From positions 2,170,001 to 2,234,000 of the forward strand of contig NZ_CP073104.1 of the NCBI RefSeq assembly GCF_018138145.1: a DNA stretch of 64,000 bases. The letters run 5' to 3'. Below are positions 49,901 to 59,492 of this stretch, piece by piece. Origin of the DNA: Pseudomonas sp. SCA2728.1_7. Lineage in GTDB: Bacteria; Pseudomonadota; Gammaproteobacteria; Pseudomonadales; Pseudomonadaceae. The notes beneath the pieces are model-generated. The model ran no database searches. It was not told where the DNA came from and saw nothing but the letters and a program-made list of their open reading frames with translations. Position 1 is the stretch's first letter, and every line of letters starts with the position of its first letter. The position numbers and the translations under genes are program-made.

Positions 49901-50461
49901 TCAGGGTTTCAGCGGTTTCGAGGCAATAGCCTTTTCAATCGCAGCGATAAACTCCGGATCATCAGGCTTGGTCAGGCTGGAGAAATTGGCGATCACCTTG
50001 CCCTGGCGATCGACTACGTATTTGTAGAAATTCCACTTCGGTGCGCTGCTCTGTGCCGCCAGCACCTGAAACAGATGCGTAGCGTCATCACCACGAACCT
50101 TTTGCGGCTCGGTCATGTTGAACGTCACGCCGTAGTTGGCGTAGCAGACCTTGGCAGTCTCGGCGCTGTCCTTGGACTCCTGCTTGAAGTCATTGGAAGG
50201 CACGCCGAGCATTTGCAGCCCCTGCGACTCGTAGCGCTTATGCAGCGCCTCAAGGCCTTCGAACTGCGGCGCGAAACCGCAGAAGCTCGCCGTATTGACC
50301 ACCACCAACGGCTTGTCGGCGTACTGCTTGCACAGATCGATGGATTCCTTGGCTCGCAGCTTGGGCAGCGAGCCTTGCAGCAATTCGGGACAGTCGGCGG
50401 CCTGGGCCAGACCAGTCAACGCCATCAGCAACGCGGGAACAGCACACCAGCGCATCAGCAT
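49901..50461 (-). CDS. glutathione-peroxidase-like protein, exported
   Basis: The 186-residue protein has an N-terminal signal ([19 protein letters not shown]) and a GPx fold. [21 protein letters not shown] carries the peroxidatic Cys (about residue 62), [11 protein letters not shown] follows, and [14 protein letters not shown] carries the conserved Trp-Asn. It would reduce hydroperoxides in the periplasm. The ATG at 50461 has AAGG 9 bases upstream; the ATG at 50470 lies too close to that site. Convergent with the porin gene across a REP pair. Confidence 0.9.
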   Translation of the reverse strand: MLMRWCAVPALLMALTGLAQAADCPELLQGSLPKLRAKESIDLCKQYADKPLVVVNTASFCGFAPQFEGLEALHKRYESQGLQMLGVPSNDFKQESKDSAETAKVCYANYGVTFNMTEPQKVRGDDATHLFQVLAAQSSAPKWNFYKYVVDRQGKVIANFSSLTKPDDPEFIAAIEKAIASKPLKP

Positions 50462-50516
50462 GTCGAGCATCCTTGAGCAGTCGTTCAGAATTCGACGTTA
50501 CTCGTCATGCCCGCTT

Positions 50517-50639
50517 CTAGCAAATGCTCATGCCCAACTGCATCAACGCCAGTCCGCCCTGATGCCAGCCCCACCACACCAGCGCCAGCAATGCAGCACC
50601 AAGTGCGGCGATGACGATACGTGGCCAGAGTCGGCTCAT
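50517..50639 (-). CDS. 40-aa membrane microprotein coupled to the MFS gene
   Basis: Reading MSRLWPRIVIAALGAALLAL, then WWGWHQGGLALMQLGMSIC, this short frame forms one membrane helix with a small tail. Its ATG overlaps the MFS stop (ATGA, 50636-50639), a classic coupling arrangement, and the composition is protein-like. It falls below usual gene-calling length limits. Possibly an accessory subunit of the transporter; that is inference. Confidence 0.7.
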   Translation of the reverse strand: MSRLWPRIVIAALGAALLALVWWGWHQGGLALMQLGMSIC

Positions 50640-51844
50640 GCGGCGCTCGCTGCGGCTTGCAGACGTGCGACCGGCCGTTCGCGCACCGGCCAGTTCAGCG
50701 CGGCCGCCAGCAGGCTCAAAAGAATCGCCACTTGCCAGATCAAGTCATAACTCCCGGTTCGGTCATACACCACCCCGCCCAGCCAGCCGCCGAGGAACGA
50801 ACCCAGCTGATGGAACAGAAACACGATGCCACCGAGCATGGACAGGTTTCGCACGCCGAACAAGGTCGCCACCGTACCGTTGGTCAACGGCACCGTAGAT
50901 AGCCACAGGAAACCCATCGCCATGCCAAACAGGTAGGCCGATGAGGTCGTCACCGGCAGCCACAGAAACAGCACGATCACCACCGCACGCAACAAGTACA
51001 ACGCTGTCAGCAGACGCGGTTTGGACATACGCCCGCCGAGCCAACCGGCAGTGTAGGTGCCGAAGATATTGAACAATCCGATCAACGCCAGCACCGTCGT
51101 ACCAACGCTGGCTGGCAGATGCTGATCGACCAGATATGCAGGCAGGTGCACGCCGATGAACACCACCTGAAAACCGCAGACGAAAAAGCCGAATGCCAAC
51201 AACCAGAAACCCGAATGCGAGCAGGCTTCGCGCAGCGCTTCGGACAGCGTTTGTTCATGGCCAAGCACCGGCAACGGCTTGTCCTTGAGCATGCTCACCA
51301 GCGGCACGATCAGCGCCACCAGCAGGCCCAGCACCAGCAACGCCGCCGACCAGCCGAGCCAGCCGATCAGGCCCAGTGTGCCCGGCAACATGGCGAACTG
51401 GCCGAAAGAACCGGCGGCGCTGGCAATGCCCATGCCCATGCTGCGTTTCTCTGGCGGCACGGCCCGGCCCACGACACCGAGGATCACCGAGAACGAAGTA
51501 CCTGAAAGGCCGATACCGATCAGCAGACCGGCGCTCAGTGACAACGTCACCGCAGAATCAGACAGACCCATGCACACCAGACCCACCGCGTAGAGCACCC
51601 CACCGATCAGCACCACTTTTGCCGCGCCAAAGCGGTCAGCCAATGCGCCGGTAAACGGTTGCGCCAGGCCCCAGATCAAGTTCTGCAGAGCAATGGCAAA
51701 GGCGAACACCTCACGCCCCCAACCGAACTGCGCGCTCATCGGTGACAGGAACAAGCCGAAACCGTGCCGCACGCCCAATGACAACGCGAGAATCAGCGCA
51801 CTCCCGACCAACACCCAACCGCACGTACGCCACATCGATGTCAT
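50636..51844 (-). CDS. MFS transporter (OFA/CynX-like) in MarR micro-operon
   Basis: The 402-residue protein has 12 membrane helices, with GVRHGFGLFLSPMSAQFGWG in helix 1 and the ADRFGAAKV loop (about residues 68-76). This is the monocarboxylate/oxalate-formate-like branch of the major facilitator superfamily. It follows the marR gene by 53 bp, and that gap holds a perfect palindromic operator 15 bp upstream of the start. The ligand of the regulator is probably the substrate, but neither can be named. The stop overlaps the 40-aa gene. Confidence 0.9.
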   Translation of the reverse strand: MTSMWRTCGWVLVGSALILALSLGVRHGFGLFLSPMSAQFGWGREVFAFAIALQNLIWGLAQPFTGALADRFGAAKVVLIGGVLYAVGLVCMGLSDSAVTLSLSAGLLIGIGLSGTSFSVILGVVGRAVPPEKRSMGMGIASAAGSFGQFAMLPGTLGLIGWLGWSAALLVLGLLVALIVPLVSMLKDKPLPVLGHEQTLSEALREACSHSGFWLLAFGFFVCGFQVVFIGVHLPAYLVDQHLPASVGTTVLALIGLFNIFGTYTAGWLGGRMSKPRLLTALYLLRAVVIVLFLWLPVTTSSAYLFGMAMGFLWLSTVPLTNGTVATLFGVRNLSMLGGIVFLFHQLGSFLGGWLGGVVYDRTGSYDLIWQVAILLSLLAAALNWPVRERPVARLQAAASAA

Positions 51845-51859
51845 TGTTATTCTCCGCTT

Positions 51860-51875
51860 GCGGGTATATACCCGC
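51860..51875. promoter_or_regulatory. palindromic MarR operator before the MFS gene
   Basis: GCGGGTATATACCCGC is a perfect 16-bp palindrome between marR and the MFS gene. A near-identical site lies directly before marR at 52306-52321, which identifies both as binding sites of the MarR protein. Confidence 0.8.
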
Positions 51876-51897
51876 TTGAGTTTGGAAAAAACCGGCC

Positions 51898-52302
51898 TCA
51901 GGCCAGTTCATCCAGCAATCTGAGCAAGGTTTCACGCTTCTCGGCACCCAGTCGGTCGATCAACCGCTGCTGTGCCGCTTCCCAGGCCGGCAGTGCCGCT
52001 GCCAGGCGTTGCACGCCAGTCTCGGTGAGTTTGACGATGCGGTTACGCATGTCCTCGCCCTCGGCCAGCGCCACCAGCCCCTCGCCTTCCAGCACCCGCA
52101 GATTGCGCCCGAGGGTGCTGCGATCCAGCCCCATCGCTTCGGCGAGTTCCGAGATGCTCGGTTGATCCAGACGTTGCAGGTTGCACAGCAAAGAATACTG
52201 GGCAACGTTGATCCCGAAGCCGTCGAGAGCGCCGTCGTAATGCCTGCTGACGCCACGAGCGGCGCGACGCAGGTTGGTGCACAAACACTGAGAAGGAAGC
52301 AT
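51898..52302 (-). CDS. MarR-family transcriptional regulator
   Basis: The 134-residue protein has the winged-helix fold: LDQPSISELAEAMGLDRSTL is the recognition helix-turn-helix (about residues 46-65), followed by the wing EGLVALAEGEDMRNRIVKLT with the conserved Asp-x-Arg. Cysteines in the N-terminal part (SQCLCTNL) may respond to oxidants or electrophiles, as in some MarR proteins. It is the first gene of marR-MFS-40-aa protein and has a matching palindrome 4 bp upstream of its start, so autorepression is likely. Confidence 0.92.
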   Translation of the reverse strand: MLPSQCLCTNLRRAARGVSRHYDGALDGFGINVAQYSLLCNLQRLDQPSISELAEAMGLDRSTLGRNLRVLEGEGLVALAEGEDMRNRIVKLTETGVQRLAAALPAWEAAQQRLIDRLGAEKRETLLRLLDELA

Positions 52303-52305
52303 GAT

Positions 52306-52321
52306 GCGTGTATATACCCGC
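52306..52321. promoter_or_regulatory. palindromic MarR operator before marR
   Basis: GCGTGTATATACCCGC differs from the perfect palindrome at 51860-51875 in one base. It lies 4 bp upstream of the marR start codon and would overlap the ribosome site and probably the transcription start. Confidence 0.75.
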
Positions 52322-52381
52322 GACTGTGTTAAATCAAGTTACAGATAAGTTTACCCATAACATTTGTGGCGCCTGACACAC

Positions 52382-52453
52382 CGCTATCGCGAGCAGGCTC
52401 ACTCCTACAGGGGAACGCGGTCAAGTGTAGGAGTGAGCCTGCTCGCGATGAGG
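52382..52453. repeat. REP pair (REPIN), copy 6
   Basis: TATCGCGAGCAGGCTCACTC faces GTAGGAGTGAGCCTGCTCGC, both of the TAGGAGT subtype, spacer about 20 bases. Between marR and the end of cobS. Confidence 0.92.
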
Positions 52454-52476
52454 CCGGCATGACCAGTAGAAATCCA

Positions 52477-53208
52477 TCAGACCAAAACCAATCCAACCAA
52501 CACCACCACCTCCAGCAATTCCAGCAACGCCCCCGCCGTATCACCGGTCGTCCCGCCCAACCGCCGCATCATCACCTGCCGCAGCCAGACAAACACACCG
52601 ACAGCGATCAGCAACGCGACAACCGCGCTAAAACCGGCGATCAGCAAGCAGCCCAGCGCACTTGCGCCCAACACCCACCACCCGGCCTTGCGCGGCAGAT
52701 GATCCGCCAACGCCTGCCCCAACCCGCCCGCGCGCACATACGGCGTGGTCAAAAACAACCCCAACAGCGCCGCCCGCCCCAGCAGCGGCACGATGATCAA
52801 CGCCAGCCCATGTCCCTGCTCGATCAACGCCAACAACGCAGCAAACTTGAGCAACAACACCAACACCAGCGTGACCACCGCAATCGGCCCACTGCGCGGG
52901 TCCTTCATGATCGTCAGCGTACGCTCGCGATCACCAAAACCGCCGAGCCAGGCATCGGCACTGTCCGCCAGACCATCCAGGTGAAGTGCGCCGCTGAGCA
53001 ACACCCACACCGTCAGCAACAGCGCCGCATGCAACAACAACGGCGCGCCCGCCAACGCCAGATCCAACGCCCACAGGATCACCCCGAACAGCAGCCCCAC
53101 CAAGGGATAAAACAGCAGCGACCGCCCCAGTTGCTCCGGCTCAGGCATCCCCGGCAAACGAATCGGCAGGCTGCTGAGAAATTGCAGGGCGATCCACAGC
53201 GGCAACAT
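52477..53208 (-). CDS. cobS: CobS, adenosylcobinamide-GDP ribazoletransferase
   Basis: The 243-residue membrane enzyme has about seven helices and family motifs QFLSSLPIRLPG near the start, GALHLDGLADSADAWLGG (about residues 72-89) with acidic metal-binding residues, and GGTTGDTAGAL near 217-227. It joins adenosylcobinamide-GDP with alpha-ribazole in the inner membrane, the last assembly step before dephosphorylation. Last gene of the riboswitch-controlled operon; it begins 1 base after the cobC stop. Confidence 0.95.
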   Translation of the reverse strand: MLPLWIALQFLSSLPIRLPGMPEPEQLGRSLLFYPLVGLLFGVILWALDLALAGAPLLLHAALLLTVWVLLSGALHLDGLADSADAWLGGFGDRERTLTIMKDPRSGPIAVVTLVLVLLLKFAALLALIEQGHGLALIIVPLLGRAALLGLFLTTPYVRAGGLGQALADHLPRKAGWWVLGASALGCLLIAGFSAVVALLIAVGVFVWLRQVMMRRLGGTTGDTAGALLELLEVVVLVGLVLV

Positions 53209-53209
53209 G

Positions 53210-53785
53210 TCAGCAACCTTCCTTGAGTGAACCGTCAGCCTCGATCGTCAGCGCAAACAACGCGCCGTGAGCGACCTCGACATTGAGCAGCTGCTCGCGT
53301 GGCAACCCGCGTGCTTGCGCCAGCAACAAACGCATCACGCCGCCATGACTGATCAGCAACACCCGCTCACCGGCGTAAGCACTGTGCAGGCGCGCAACCG
53401 CTGCCAGCACTCGAGAAGAAAACTCGCTGACCGGCTCACCCTGCGGCGGCGTAAACGAATACGGATCGGCCCAGAACAACCCCAAGGCCTCAGCATCGGT
53501 CCCCATCAACGCTGCCGCGCTCTGCCCTTCCCACGCACCGAAATGCAGTTCCTGCAGATCCTTGTCCAGATGCACTGACAGGTTCAGTTGCTCACCCAGC
53601 TCTGCGGCAAACCGCGCGCAACGTTGCAACGGCGAACTGACGATCCGATCCCACGGCCCGCCCTCGACCACCGCCGCACGCATTTGCGTCCAGCCCTTTT
53701 CGGTCAGCGCATCGTCGAGGCTGCCGCGCAAACCACCACCGAGCTCAGTCTCACCATGGCGCAGCAGATCCAGATGCAAGGTCAT
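53210..53785 (-). CDS. cobC: CobC, alpha-ribazole phosphatase
   Basis: The 191-residue histidine phosphatase has the RHGE motif in [13 protein letters not shown] (catalytic His about 10), [11 protein letters not shown], the acid Glu in LHFGAWEG and the second His in [10 protein letters not shown]. It removes the phosphate from alpha-ribazole-5'-phosphate or adenosylcobalamin-5'-phosphate. It overlaps cobT by 4 bases (ATGA) and precedes cobS by 1 base. Confidence 0.92.
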   Translation of the reverse strand: MTLHLDLLRHGETELGGGLRGSLDDALTEKGWTQMRAAVVEGGPWDRIVSSPLQRCARFAAELGEQLNLSVHLDKDLQELHFGAWEGQSAAALMGTDAEALGLFWADPYSFTPPQGEPVSEFSSRVLAAVARLHSAYAGERVLLISHGGVMRLLLAQARGLPREQLLNVEVAHGALFALTIEADGSLKEGC

Positions 53786-54837
53786 GCCGGACGATCCGCC
53801 ACCGCTGCTTCGGCGAATGTCGCCATCTGCCCGTGCAGATCACAGGCCAGACGCAACAATGGCACCGCCAGCGCCGCGCCACTGCCCTCGCCCAGACGCA
53901 AACCGAGTTCCAGCAACGGCTCGGCAGCGAGGGTTTCCAGCACATGACGATGGCCCGGCTCGGCACCGCGATGACCGAACAACAACCACTCGCGGCAAGC
54001 CGGATTCAAACGCACCGCAACCAGCGCCGCGACCGTGCAGATAAAGCCATCGACCAGCACCGCAACGCCTTCTTGAGCCGCCGCCAGATACGCACCGACC
54101 AGCGCGGCGATTTCGAAACCGCCCAGATTGAACAGGGTCTGCAAGACATCGCCACGCTGCGCTGCATGCAACGCCAGCGCGCGCTCGATCACTTGCGCTT
54201 TATGGCTGACGCCTTCGGCATTCAACCCGGTACCGGGACCGGTCAGGTGTACCACCGGGCAATCGAGCAAGGCGCAGGCCAGCGCACTGGCTGCCGTGGT
54301 GTTGCCAATGCCCATTTCGCCACCGATGAACAACTGCGCGCCCGCCGCTTTCGCTCGCAGCAGACTGTCGCGACCGGCCTGCAAGGCGAGTTCGCCCTGG
54401 GCCTGAGTCATCGCCGCACCCTGAGCGAAGTTCGCCGTACCCGCGCCAATGTTCAAATGACGCACACCCGGCAGGTTCAGCGCGGGATTCACCGTGCCCA
54501 GATCGACCACTTCCAGCTGCGCGCCGAGCTCACGCGCCAGCACGCTGATCGCCGCGCCGCCACTGACAAAGTTGAGCAGCATCTGCCCGGTGACTTCCTG
54601 CGGGAACGCCGAAACCCCTTCTGCAACCACGCCGTGATCGCCGGCAAAAATCGCGATCCACACTTGCGCCAGCGTAGGTTTGATCTGGCCTTGCAGACCG
54701 GCCAGTTGCACCGCGACCGATTCCAGACGCCCCAGCGACCCCGCCGGTTTGGTCAGTTGCTGCTGCCGCGCCGCCGCTTGTTCAACGACGTTGAGATCGA
54801 CCGGTTTGCACGGGTTCAGCCACCAGGTTTGAGTCAT
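53782..54837 (-). CDS. cobT: CobT, nicotinate-nucleotide:dimethylbenzimidazole phosphoribosyltransferase
   Basis: The 351-residue enzyme shows [65 protein letters not shown] and [10 protein letters not shown], all diagnostic of CobT. It activates dimethylbenzimidazole (made by BluB) to alpha-ribazole phosphate. The start at 54837 (MTQTWWLNP) overlaps the cobU stop by ATGA; the 29-codon extension upstream is rejected. The catalytic Glu is expected near residue 319 by family length. Confidence 0.95.
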   Translation of the reverse strand: MTQTWWLNPCKPVDLNVVEQAAARQQQLTKPAGSLGRLESVAVQLAGLQGQIKPTLAQVWIAIFAGDHGVVAEGVSAFPQEVTGQMLLNFVSGGAAISVLARELGAQLEVVDLGTVNPALNLPGVRHLNIGAGTANFAQGAAMTQAQGELALQAGRDSLLRAKAAGAQLFIGGEMGIGNTTAASALACALLDCPVVHLTGPGTGLNAEGVSHKAQVIERALALHAAQRGDVLQTLFNLGGFEIAALVGAYLAAAQEGVAVLVDGFICTVAALVAVRLNPACREWLLFGHRGAEPGHRHVLETLAAEPLLELGLRLGEGSGAALAVPLLRLACDLHGQMATFAEAAVADRPA

Positions 54838-55355
54838 AACGCGGGTCCTTTCAGAGTCAGGGGCAGGCCGGCGACGGTCAGGACAACACGCTGACAACGC
54901 TCGGCCAGAGCTTGATGCAGCCAACCGGCTTCATCGACGTAGCGGCGAGTCAATTCGCCCAGCGGCACGACACCCATTCCGGTCTCGTTGCTGACAAAAA
55001 TGATTTCTCCCGGCAAAGACGCCAGGCAGTCGAGCAGGGCTTCGCGCTCGGCAGCGAGGCGTTCGGCGTCATCGAGCATCAGCAGATTGGTCAGCCACAG
55101 GGTCAGGCAATCGACCAGCAGGCAACGCTCGGCGCTGGCGGATTCGCGCAGGACGCGGGCCAGTTCCAAGGGTTCTTCAATGAGCGCCCATTCGACGGGA
55201 CGGCGGGCGCGGTGATGGGCGACGCGGTCGCTCATCTCGCCATCGAGGGGTTGGCTGGTGGCGATGTAGGTGACCGAGAGGCTGCTGTCGCTGGCGAGTT
55301 TTTCTGCCAGGCGACTTTTGCCGGAGCGGGCGCCGCCGAGGATCAGTTGGAGCAT
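54834..55355 (-). CDS. cobU: CobU/CobP, adenosylcobinamide kinase/guanylyltransferase
   Basis: The 173-residue bifunctional enzyme has a P-loop [12 protein letters not shown] (about residues 7-18), [12 protein letters not shown] with the guanylylated His, [13 protein letters not shown] and [20 protein letters not shown]. It phosphorylates adenosylcobinamide and then attaches GMP. Its stop overlaps cobT. The 148 bp upstream, before the end of cobQ, carry a REP pair, the only sizeable gap in the operon. Confidence 0.95.
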   Translation of the reverse strand: MLQLILGGARSGKSRLAEKLASDSSLSVTYIATSQPLDGEMSDRVAHHRARRPVEWALIEEPLELARVLRESASAERCLLVDCLTLWLTNLLMLDDAERLAAEREALLDCLASLPGEIIFVSNETGMGVVPLGELTRRYVDEAGWLHQALAERCQRVVLTVAGLPLTLKGPAL

Positions 55356-55389
55356 GGGTTCATCCAGGAAAATTCAAGTGAGGCAACCG

Positions 55390-55488
55390 CCGCTTTCGCG
55401 AGCAGGCTCGCTCCCACAGGGTTATGAGTTGTACTCAAAATGTATGGCTAACCGCATTCACTGTGGGAGCGAGCCTGCTCGCGAAGAG
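55390..55488. repeat. REP pair (REPIN), copy 7, inside the cob operon
   Basis: CTTTCGCGAGCAGGCTCGCT faces GTGGGAGCGAGCCTGCTCGC with a 49-base spacer. It separates cobQ from cobU within one transcription unit and could affect processing or distal expression. Confidence 0.92.
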
Positions 55489-55503
55489 GCCCGTACAGGC
55501 AAT

Positions 55504-56955
55504 TCAAATCCCACAGAGCCGACGCAACAGCTCGGTATCCAGATGCTTCTCCACCAGATCCGCCAGCCGCTCGATATCACGCTCGCGCAAGCCGTGATAA
55601 TCCACCTGCTGCACATCGCTCAACCCGGCCCAGCGCAGCAACGCCGCACTCGCCGCCGGCGATTCAAACAGGCCATGCAGATAGGTGCCGAACACCTGCC
55701 TATCAACACTCTGTGCACCGTCGCAACGGCCATCATCCAGATGCACCGCAGCGTTTTCCAACGCCGGTCCGCTGGTCACACCGGCATGAATTTCATAGCC
55801 ACTGACTTCGGCATTTTCCAGCGCCAGCCGTCCACGCACATTGCGCAACTGCTTCTCGGCCTCAAGCGTGGTTTCGAACGCCAGCAAGCCCAGACCAGCG
55901 CTCGAACCGGCGGCGCCTTCGAGGCCAAGCGGATCATGCACCTGCTCGCCGAGCATCTGCAGACCGCCGCAAATCCCCAGCACTTTACCGCCGTAACGCA
56001 AGTGCCGAGAGATCGCCGTATCCCAGCCATTGGCACGCAAATAGGCCAGATCACTGCGCACGCTTTTCGAGCCCGGCAGAATAATAAGATCGGCAGGAGG
56101 AATCGCCTGCCCCGGCCCGACAAATTGCAGATCGACCTGCGGATGCAAACGCAATGGATCGAAGTCGGTGTGGTTACTGATGCGCGGCAGCACCGGCACC
56201 ACTACTTTCAGCACTTGTTCGGCCTTGTCGGTCTGGCGCTGATCGATGCCGTCCTCGGCCTCAAGGTGCAGATCCATCACGTACGGCAGCACGCCCACCA
56301 CCGGTTTGCCGGTGCGCTGTTCCAGCCAGTCGAGGCCCGGTTGCAGCAAGGCGATGTCACCGCGAAAACGGTTGATGATGAAGCCCTTGACCCGCGCCTG
56401 TTCGCTCGGCGAGAGCAACTCCAGGGTGCCGACCAGATGGGCGAAAACCCCGCCGCGATTGATGTCGGCAATCAGCAGCACCGGGCAATCCACCGCTTCG
56501 GCAAAACCCATATTGGCGATGTCGCCCGCGCGCAGATTGATCTCCGCCGGCGAGCCTGCGCCCTCAACCATCACCAACGGATACGCCGCGCTGAGCCGTT
56601 CGTGGGACGCAAGCACCGCTTTCATGGCGATGGCTTTGTAGTCGTGATACGCCACGGCATTCATCGACGTTACCGCGCGGCCATGAATGATCACTTGCGC
56701 GCCGGTGTCGCTGTTGGGCTTGAGCAGCACCGGGTTCATGTCGGTGTGCGGTTCGAGAAATGCCGCTTGCGCCTGCACCGCTTGCGCGCGGCCGATCTCA
56801 CCGCCGTCGGCAGTCACCGCGCTGTTGAGCGCCATGTTCTGCGGCTTGAACGGGACGACCGCCACGCCCTGGCGGGTCGCCCAGCGGCACAGTGCCGTCA
56901 CCAGTGTGCTTTTACCGGCATCGGAGGTGGTGCCTTGCACCATCAGGGTGGTCAT
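55504..56955 (-). CDS. cobQ: CobQ, cobyric acid synthase
   Basis: The 483-residue glutamine-dependent amidotransferase has an N-terminal dethiobiotin-synthetase-like ATPase ([46 protein letters not shown]). Its C-terminal type-I glutaminase has the Cys in [14 protein letters not shown] and His in [10 protein letters not shown]. It amidates four side chains of adenosylcobyrinate diamide. The start at 56955 overlaps the cobD stop by 4 bases. Confidence 0.96.
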   Translation of the reverse strand: MTTLMVQGTTSDAGKSTLVTALCRWATRQGVAVVPFKPQNMALNSAVTADGGEIGRAQAVQAQAAFLEPHTDMNPVLLKPNSDTGAQVIIHGRAVTSMNAVAYHDYKAIAMKAVLASHERLSAAYPLVMVEGAGSPAEINLRAGDIANMGFAEAVDCPVLLIADINRGGVFAHLVGTLELLSPSEQARVKGFIINRFRGDIALLQPGLDWLEQRTGKPVVGVLPYVMDLHLEAEDGIDQRQTDKAEQVLKVVVPVLPRISNHTDFDPLRLHPQVDLQFVGPGQAIPPADLIILPGSKSVRSDLAYLRANGWDTAISRHLRYGGKVLGICGGLQMLGEQVHDPLGLEGAAGSSAGLGLLAFETTLEAEKQLRNVRGRLALENAEVSGYEIHAGVTSGPALENAAVHLDDGRCDGAQSVDRQVFGTYLHGLFESPAASAALLRWAGLSDVQQVDYHGLRERDIERLADLVEKHLDTELLRRLCGI

Positions 56956-57944
56956 GGGTGGTCCTTGGCGAAAGCGCTTAAAGCGTGTTCGAGACGCGCC
57001 TCTTCAGCCGCGTCGGCGGGCAGGCCAAAACGCAAACTGCTGTTGTGGGTAAAGAGGCGCAGGAGAATGCCGCGACGAGCCATGAATGCGTGCAGCGTTT
57101 CGGCATGCTCGGTGATCAGCCACTGGAACAGCGCGCAACCGCCCTGCGGCTTGAAGCCGTAGCGTTCAAGCAGCGCTGCCAGTCGTTCACTGGCTTCATC
57201 GCTGCGAATCCGTTGGCGTGTGTGCCCTTCGGTGTCTTGCAGACACGCTTGCCCGAGCACCCGCGTCGGCCCGCTCACCGCCCAGGGCCCGACCTGTTCG
57301 GCGAGCAGCTTGAGCAACTTGCGCTCGGCCAGGACGAAGCCCAGACGCACCCCGGCCAGACCGAAAAACTTGCCGAACGAACGCAACACGATCAGCCCGA
57401 CTTGATGGGCATGCGGTGCCAGACTCAACTGCGGCGTGTTATCCATGAAAGCTTCATCGACCACCAGCCAGCCACCGCGCCGGGCGAGCCGCGCATGCCA
57501 GTCAAGCAGGCGTGCCGGGGGCAGGCTCAGGCCGGTCGGGTTGTTCGGATTGACCACCACCAGCACGTCGAGGCTATCGAGAAAAAATTCGACTTCCTGC
57601 TCCAGCACTTCACGCACGATGTAACCGCTACGGCGCCAGGCTTCGGCATGCTCGGCATAACACGGTGACAACACGCCGACTTTGCCGGCCCGGCGCAAGC
57701 GCGGCAGCAACTGAATGGCCATTTGCGAACCGGCCACCGGCAGCACTTGCGCGGCACCGTAGTAATCGCACGCAGCTTGCTCCAGACCATCATCGGTTTC
57801 CGGCAAACGCGCCCAGGCGCGCAGCGGGATTTCCGGGATCGGGAACGGCCACGGCGCGAGGCCGCTGGACAGGTCGAGCCAATCCGCTTCGGCAATGCCG
57901 TAATCGAGTGCAGCCTTGCGCAGCCGGCCACCGTGCTCAAGCAT
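56952..57944 (-). CDS. cobD: CobD-type threonine-phosphate decarboxylase (CobC in P. aeruginosa naming)
   Basis: This is a 330-residue PLP enzyme of aminotransferase fold [14 protein letters not shown] at the N-terminus, [22 protein letters not shown] and [18 protein letters not shown] with the PLP lysine (SFGK, about residue 192) are visible. It makes aminopropanol phosphate for the nucleotide loop of cobalamin and lies next to cbiB, which consumes that product. Overlaps cbiB by 8 bases and cobQ by 4. Confidence 0.92.
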   Translation of the reverse strand: MLEHGGRLRKAALDYGIAEADWLDLSSGLAPWPFPIPEIPLRAWARLPETDDGLEQAACDYYGAAQVLPVAGSQMAIQLLPRLRRAGKVGVLSPCYAEHAEAWRRSGYIVREVLEQEVEFFLDSLDVLVVVNPNNPTGLSLPPARLLDWHARLARRGGWLVVDEAFMDNTPQLSLAPHAHQVGLIVLRSFGKFFGLAGVRLGFVLAERKLLKLLAEQVGPWAVSGPTRVLGQACLQDTEGHTRQRIRSDEASERLAALLERYGFKPQGGCALFQWLITEHAETLHAFMARRGILLRLFTHNSSLRFGLPADAAEEARLEHALSAFAKDHP

Positions 57945-58845
57945 AGAATTCAGCCCCCACGCAGAGAATCAGCAGCCATAACCATACGCCGCGCTGGACC
58001 AATTGCCAGCCACGGTCGATGGAATCGGCATCCGCTGGAGCGCCTTCGCCGAGTTGCGGTCGCTCGTGCAGTTCGCCGTGATAGATCGCCGGGCCGCCCA
58101 ACTCCACGCCCAAGGCTCCGGCTCCGGCCGCCATCACCGGGCCGGCGTTGGGGCTGTCCCACTTTGGCGCCTGCGTACGCCAGCACTTCAACGCGAGTCG
58201 GGTTTTGCCGAGCAGCGCGTAGGTCAACGCCACCAGACGCGCAGGAATGTAGTTGAGCACGTCGTCGATTTTCGCCGCCGCCCAACCGAAACGTTCGAAG
58301 CGTTCGTTGCGATAACCCCACATCGCATCGAGCGTATTGCTCAAGCGATAGAGCACCACGCCCGGCGCACCCGCCACGACAAACCAGAACAGCGCGGCGA
58401 ACACCGCGTCACTGCCGTTTTCCAGCACCGATTCGGTGGCGGCGCGGGCGACGGCGGTGCTGTCGAGTTCATCGGTCTGGCGGCTGACCAGATAGCCGAC
58501 GCGTTTGCGCGCCTCTTCAAGATCTTCCGCGCGCAAGGCAGCAGCCACTGGCGCGACATGCTCGCCGAGGCTGCGCATGCCGAGGGCGCAATACAACGCG
58601 AGAATCTCGACGACCCAGCCCACGTACGGCGCCCAGGAAAACGCCGTGGCGAGCAAGGTCAACGGCAGCACCGCGATCACCCACGCAGTGACGCCATGGC
58701 TGCGCCAGCCCCGGCCACCGGCGTTGAAACGTTGCTCGATGCGCCCGGCAAAATTGCCGAACGCCACCAGCGGATGCCAGCGTTTCGGTTCACCGAGCAG
58801 CGCATCCAGCGCCACTGCGGCGACACTCAACAACGCCACACTCAT
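57937..58845 (-). CDS. cbiB: CbiB, adenosylcobinamide-phosphate synthase
   Basis: The 302-residue inner-membrane protein has [20 protein letters not shown] near the start, ETDELDS-like [20 protein letters not shown] in the middle and [21 protein letters not shown] near the end. It condenses cobyric acid with aminopropanol phosphate. The start at 58845 ([10 protein letters not shown]) is chosen because it overlaps the bluB stop (ATGA) and has GGGGAG about 9 bases upstream. Confidence 0.94.
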   Translation of the reverse strand: MSVALLSVAAVALDALLGEPKRWHPLVAFGNFAGRIEQRFNAGGRGWRSHGVTAWVIAVLPLTLLATAFSWAPYVGWVVEILALYCALGMRSLGEHVAPVAAALRAEDLEEARKRVGYLVSRQTDELDSTAVARAATESVLENGSDAVFAALFWFVVAGAPGVVLYRLSNTLDAMWGYRNERFERFGWAAAKIDDVLNYIPARLVALTYALLGKTRLALKCWRTQAPKWDSPNAGPVMAAGAGALGVELGGPAIYHGELHERPQLGEGAPADADSIDRGWQLVQRGVWLWLLILCVGAEFYA

Positions 58846-59492
58846 TGACTCACTCCCCAATAATTTTCGTACAGCAACTCATTGAGCGGACGCGCTTGCG
58901 CCCACCCTTCGAGTACCAGCATCGGCGCCGGATAGAATTCCTTGACCGGACCCAGGCATAAAACCGCCAGAGGTTTTGCACCTTCGGGCAACTTCAACAG
59001 ATCAGCCAGTGCCTGTGGCTCGAACAGTGAAACCCAGCCCATGCCCAGACCTTCGGCGCGCGAGGCCAGCCACAGATTCTGGATGGCGCAGGACAGCGAG
59101 GCCATGTCCATTTCCGGCAGCGTGCGGCGACCGAAGATGTGTTTTTCGCGATCGTCCATCAACGCGGCGACCAGCACTTCGGCACAATCGTTGATGCCTT
59201 CGACCTTGAGTTTCATGAACTCGTCACTGCGCTCGCCGAGGGCTTCGGCGGTGCGGACGCGTTCTTCTTCGACGAGGTTCTGGATCTGCCCGCGCAGGTT
59301 GCGGTCGCTGATGCGGATGAAGCGCCAGGGCTGCATCAGGCCGACGCTTGGGGCCTGGTGGGCGGCTTCCAAGAGTCGGCGCAGCAGCTCCGGTTCGACC
59401 GTGCCGCCGGTGAAGTGGCGCATGTCGCGGCGTTCGGCGATGGCTTTATAGACGGCTTGGCGCTCGGCTTCGGAGAATGCGTTGTCGGTCAT
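58842..59492 (-). CDS. bluB: BluB, 5,6-dimethylbenzimidazole synthase
   Basis: The 216-residue flavin enzyme of the nitroreductase fold has [38 protein letters not shown], and [20 protein letters not shown]. BluB converts reduced FMN with oxygen into dimethylbenzimidazole, the lower ligand. Its presence means this organism can make true B12 under aerobic conditions. Coupled by ATGA overlaps to cobB upstream and cbiB downstream. Confidence 0.95.
   Translation of the reverse strand: MTDNAFSEAERQAVYKAIAERRDMRHFTGGTVEPELLRRLLEAAHQAPSVGLMQPWRFIRISDRNLRGQIQNLVEEERVRTAEALGERSDEFMKLKVEGINDCAEVLVAALMDDREKHIFGRRTLPEMDMASLSCAIQNLWLASRAEGLGMGWVSLFEPQALADLLKLPEGAKPLAVLCLGPVKEFYPAPMLVLEGWAQARPLNELLYENYWGVSQ

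Noticed and set aside
55270..57162. 630-codon plus-strand frame
   Set aside because: It is the antisense shadow of cobQ and cobU in GC-rich DNA.
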